DNA of 64,000 nucleotides, taken from positions 1 to 64,000 of the forward strand of contig CAZPSA010000001.1 of the NCBI GenBank assembly GCA_964589375.1. The letters are read 5' to 3'. Below are positions 61,326-64,000 of this stretch, piece by piece; the stretch's first letter is position 1, and the number at the start of each line of letters is the position of its first letter. The translations under genes and the position numbers were made by a program. The notes beneath the pieces are model-generated. The model saw nothing but the letters and a program-made list of their open reading frames with translations. It did no database searches and was not told where the DNA came from. Source of the DNA: CAG-533 sp964589375 (lineage in GTDB: Bacteria; Bacillota_I; Bacilli_A; RF39; UBA660).

Positions 61326-61556
61326 CTAGTTTTGATGCTCTTCAATATATTTTACTAAATCGCCAACTGTTTTAATTGCTTGTGCAGATGTATCATCAAT
61401 TTCCATTCCATATTCTTCTTCTAATGAAAACATGATTTCAACAGCATCTAGTGAATCAGCACCTAAATCTTCAACAAGTCTTGTTTCCATTGTAATACTT
61501 GCTACATCTTTGTCTAATTCTTTTGCGATTATTTCAGCAACTTTTTCAAATACCAT
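61326..61556 (-). CDS. acpP: Acyl carrier protein
   Basis: 76 residues. The phosphopantetheine site is DLGADSLDAVEIMFSLEEEYG, with modified Ser at about 35. It carries acyl chains in fatty acid synthesis in the cytosol. Located 3 nt after tex and upstream of the FabT-like MarR gene. Confidence 0.97.
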   Translation of the reverse strand: MVFEKVAEIIAKELDKDVASITMETRLVEDLGADSLDAVEIMFSLEEEYGMEIDDTSAQAIKTVGDLVKYIEEHQN

Positions 61557-61558
61557 AA

Positions 61559-63868
61559 TTATTCTCCTTTAGTTTCTTTCTTATCTTTTTTATTTTTTTT
61601 AGGCGTTTCAGGAGTCTTTTCATTTGGGTCAATCATTGTAAGTTGTAAACGACTCTTCTTAAGGTCAACATCTAATACCCATACTTTAACTATTTGACCA
61701 ACACTAACAGCATCAAGTGGATGTTTAATATAACCTTTTGACATTTTTGAAATATGTACTAAACCATCATCTTTAACACCACAGTCAACAAACGCACCAA
61801 AGTCAACTACGTTACGTACTGTACCTTGTAATTCCATACCAGCTTTTAAGTCTTCTAAATGTAAGACATCACTTCTTAGTACTGGAGTTTCAATGTCATC
61901 ACGTGGGTCACGAAGTGGTGAAACAAAGGCTTCTAAAATATCATTTAATGTATATTCACCAACATTTAATTCTTCAACCATTTGTTTCTTTTCATTATCA
62001 GTAACAGCCTTAACTTTTTCAACTAACTCTGTAGTTCCTAAATCAGCTGAAGTAAAGCCTAATTTATTTAAGATAGTACGAGCAATTTCATAACTTTCAG
62101 GGTGTATTCCTGTCATATCAAGAGGTTCTGTGCCATCAACAATTCTTAAGAAACCAATTGCTTGTTCTAAGGCTTTAGGTCCAACCCCTTTTACTTTAAT
62201 ATCTTCTCTTGTAACAAAACGACCATTAGCATCACGATGAGCAACAATTTTCTTTGCGGCACCAGCATTAAGACCTGCAACATATTGTAGTAAAGATACA
62301 GAAGCAGTATTAATATTTACACCAACTTGGTTAACAGCCGTTTCAACAACGAAATCTAATGATTCAGTTAATTTACTTTGGGTTACGTCATGTTGATATT
62401 GGCCAACACCAATTGCTTTTGGTTCAATTTTAACTAGTTCTGATAATGGGTCTTGTAAACGACGAGCGATTGATACCGCAGAACGTTCTTCAACTGAGTA
62501 ATCAGGGAACTCATCACGAGCAAGATCTGATGCTGAATAAACAGATGCACCGGCTTCATTAACAATAATATATTTAACAGGACGATCAACTTTCTTTAAT
62601 TGTTCAGCAACGAAACTTTCAGTTTCACGGCTGGCTGTACCATTACCAATTGCAACTACTTCAACATTATGTCTAACAACTAAATCTAAGAAAATGTTAA
62701 TTGCATTTTCATATCTTCCAGGAGGAACCACTTCACCTTTTTGTTTTTGGTGAGGATACATTACACTCTTTTCAAGTACTTTACCTGTAGCATCAACTAC
62801 ACATAATTTACAACCAGTACGATAAGCTGGGTCAACACCTAAAACGGTTTTTCCTTTCATTGGAGCTTGTAATAAATAATTTCTTAAGTTTTCTCCAAAA
62901 ATATGAATAGCTTGGTCTTCAGCTTTATCTTTAAGTTCTGCTCTAATTTCACGAACAACAGCTGGTTTAATTAAACGATCATAACCATCTTCACAAGCTT
63001 CTTTTACAAGTTCAGCTGTAAGTGATTTCATATTATCATCACCAATTTTATCTTTTAAGATATACATAATAATAAAATCACGATTTTCAACTATAGATAC
63101 TTTAATAACTTTTTCAGCTTCTGCACGATTTAAGGCAAGTATACGATGAAGTTTAATTGTTTTAATTGGTTCTTCATAATCATAATACATTTCGTAAACT
63201 TTCTTTTCATCTAAAGTTTCATCTTTAACTTCAGATTTCATTTTTGCGAAATTAACATAATTATTTTTAATCCAAGTACGATATCTAGGTTCATCAGATA
63301 CGATTTCAGCAATAATATCTTTTGCACCTTGAAGAGCTTCTTGAGCATTCTTAACAATTAAGCCTTCCTTCTTCATTGCTTCGATTTCTTCATCAGTTTT
63401 ACCTTCTAAATTAGTAACATATTTAGAAGCTTCTTCTAAAACATCACCTTCAGTTGGATAACTTAATAAATATTCAGCAAGAGGTTCTAAGCCTTTTTTC
63501 TTAGCATCGGTAGCACGAGTCTTTTTCTTTTCCTTAAATGGACGATATATATCTTCAATTTCAGATAATTTACTAGCAACAATAATTGCTTGTCTAATTT
63601 CATCTGTTAATTTTCCTTTTTCTTCAATTAGTCGCATTACGTCTTCTTTACGTGCTGCTAACTTTTGTCCGTATTCCCATTCTTGATAAATGGCTCTAAT
63701 TTGTTCTTCATCAAGGTTGCCTGTAACTTCTTTACGATAACGAGCAATGAAAGGAACGGTTGCACCTTGTTCAATCAATTGTAATACAGCATTAATTTGC
63801 GTAATTTTTACATTTTGTTCTTTAGATATTTTCGCAAGTAATGCCTCATTAATGTAATTATTTTCCAT
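61559..63868 (-). CDS. tex: Tex-family RNA-binding transcription accessory protein
   Basis: 769 residues from the second of two ATGs (63868); AGGAGG lies 6 nt before it and 3 nt before the first. An earlier ATG at 63967 is far upstream and precedes the promoter's -10 box. Tex architecture is complete: N-terminal helical domain, YqgF fold (TVLGVDPAYRTGCKLCVVD), helix-hairpin-helix (GLNAGAAKKIVAHRDANG) and a C-terminal S1 domain (GTVRNVVDFGAFVDCG). It binds RNA/ssDNA and influences transcription. Followed closely by acpP. Confidence 0.95.
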   Translation of the reverse strand: MENNYINEALLAKISKEQNVKITQINAVLQLIEQGATVPFIARYRKEVTGNLDEEQIRAIYQEWEYGQKLAARKEDVMRLIEEKGKLTDEIRQAIIVASKLSEIEDIYRPFKEKKKTRATDAKKKGLEPLAEYLLSYPTEGDVLEEASKYVTNLEGKTDEEIEAMKKEGLIVKNAQEALQGAKDIIAEIVSDEPRYRTWIKNNYVNFAKMKSEVKDETLDEKKVYEMYYDYEEPIKTIKLHRILALNRAEAEKVIKVSIVENRDFIIMYILKDKIGDDNMKSLTAELVKEACEDGYDRLIKPAVVREIRAELKDKAEDQAIHIFGENLRNYLLQAPMKGKTVLGVDPAYRTGCKLCVVDATGKVLEKSVMYPHQKQKGEVVPPGRYENAINIFLDLVVRHNVEVVAIGNGTASRETESFVAEQLKKVDRPVKYIIVNEAGASVYSASDLARDEFPDYSVEERSAVSIARRLQDPLSELVKIEPKAIGVGQYQHDVTQSKLTESLDFVVETAVNQVGVNINTASVSLLQYVAGLNAGAAKKIVAHRDANGRFVTREDIKVKGVGPKALEQAIGFLRIVDGTEPLDMTGIHPESYEIARTILNKLGFTSADLGTTELVEKVKAVTDNEKKQMVEELNVGEYTLNDILEAFVSPLRDPRDDIETPVLRSDVLHLEDLKAGMELQGTVRNVVDFGAFVDCGVKDDGLVHISKMSKGYIKHPLDAVSVGQIVKVWVLDVDLKKSRLQLTMIDPNEKTPETPKKNKKDKKETKGE

Positions 63869-63938
63869 CATTTTCCTCCTATTTTGTAACCATATAGTAT
63901 ATATTTTACTATAGCTGTAATTTTTGTACAGCTTAAAT

Positions 63939-63967
63939 ATTATACCATATTTTCTTCCTTTTAGCAA
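63939..63967 (-). promoter_or_regulatory. Promoter of tex
   Basis: TTGCTA (63962-63967) and TATAAT (63939-63944) with a 17-bp spacer. The leader contains a perfect 7-bp hairpin AGCTGTA/TACAGCT (63912-63932). Confidence 0.75.
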
Positions 63968-64000
63968 ACAATTAGCCTATCTGAAATCTATATAATAATC

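Noticed and set aside
1..64000. Mollicutes code (TGA = Trp) suggested by the Mollicutes-like ICE order
   Set aside because: TGG is used at conserved Trp positions, TGA ends genes such as the HTH gene at 28726, and no gene needs TGA read-through.
1..64000. tRNA or rRNA genes
   Set aside because: No cloverleaf, CCA-ended arm or conserved rRNA segment was recognised by eye on either strand.

Overview
The window is one AT-rich stretch of a low-GC Gram-positive (Bacillota) chromosome. It reads cleanly with the standard bacterial code: TGG is used for Trp and TGA ends genes. The extreme A+T content, the InlB-type repeat protein, the MarR-acpP pair, Tex and PdaA suggest a gut-type Bacilli/Erysipelotrichia/RF39-like bacterium. 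The genus cannot be set from sequence alone. Almost every gene is on the minus strand, so functional order runs from high to low coordinates.

Region 1 (about 1-29,800) is an integrative and conjugative element. In transcription order it has a leader peptide with an attenuator-like hairpin, a sigma-region-4 protein, an HTH protein, a giant 3,068-aa methylase/helicase/primase-polymerase protein, an ArdC-type zincin, and an inverted-repeat cluster that looks like oriT. Then come a relaxosome protein and a relaxase whose catalytic N-terminus lies upstream of the first ATG (probable AUA start). The transfer genes follow: VirD4 coupling ATPase, a repeat-rich surface protein, a pilin-like protein, a VirB6-like protein, a PrgI-VirB4 fusion and a 1,169-aa surface protein ending in a pilin-like domain. 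The excision module closes the element: TnpV-like protein, small proteins and a large serine recombinase. A candidate attachment site lies at 600-640, and the left edge (1-270) looks chromosomal.

Region 2 (29,976-41,610) is an eleven-gene operon for a ribosomally made, modified peptide (RiPP). Two very small precursor genes carry CxCxCxC and CxCxC cores. They sit beside a radical SAM/SPASM maturase, a second SPASM-type protein lacking the radical SAM cysteines, a subtilisin-like protease, an HPr-kinase-like enzyme, a nucleotidyltransferase, an AAA ATPase and two ABC exporters. It is visibly more AT-rich than Region 1 and is the best candidate for a little-described system.

Region 3 (41,848-54,670) begins with metK and a secreted protein, then forms an accessory island. 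It includes a nucleotide-enzyme operon (guanine deaminase, deoxyribosyltransferase-like protein, family-4 uracil-DNA glycosylase, deoxynucleoside kinase, thymidylate kinase, small membrane protein). Next to it is a phosphoribosyltransferase/DprA-like pair resembling the ShosTA anti-phage toxin-antitoxin, preceded by an XRE repressor and ImmA-type protease. A transposase-like fragment, a Sel1 protein, a cytidine deaminase, a flavodoxin-Nudix fusion and a thiol-hydrolase-like protein follow.

Region 4 (54,823-63,868) looks like core chromosome: rlmD, an InlB-repeat membrane protein, a PdaA-type deacetylase, YihY, aminopeptidase P, a FabT-like MarR regulator beside acpP, and tex.
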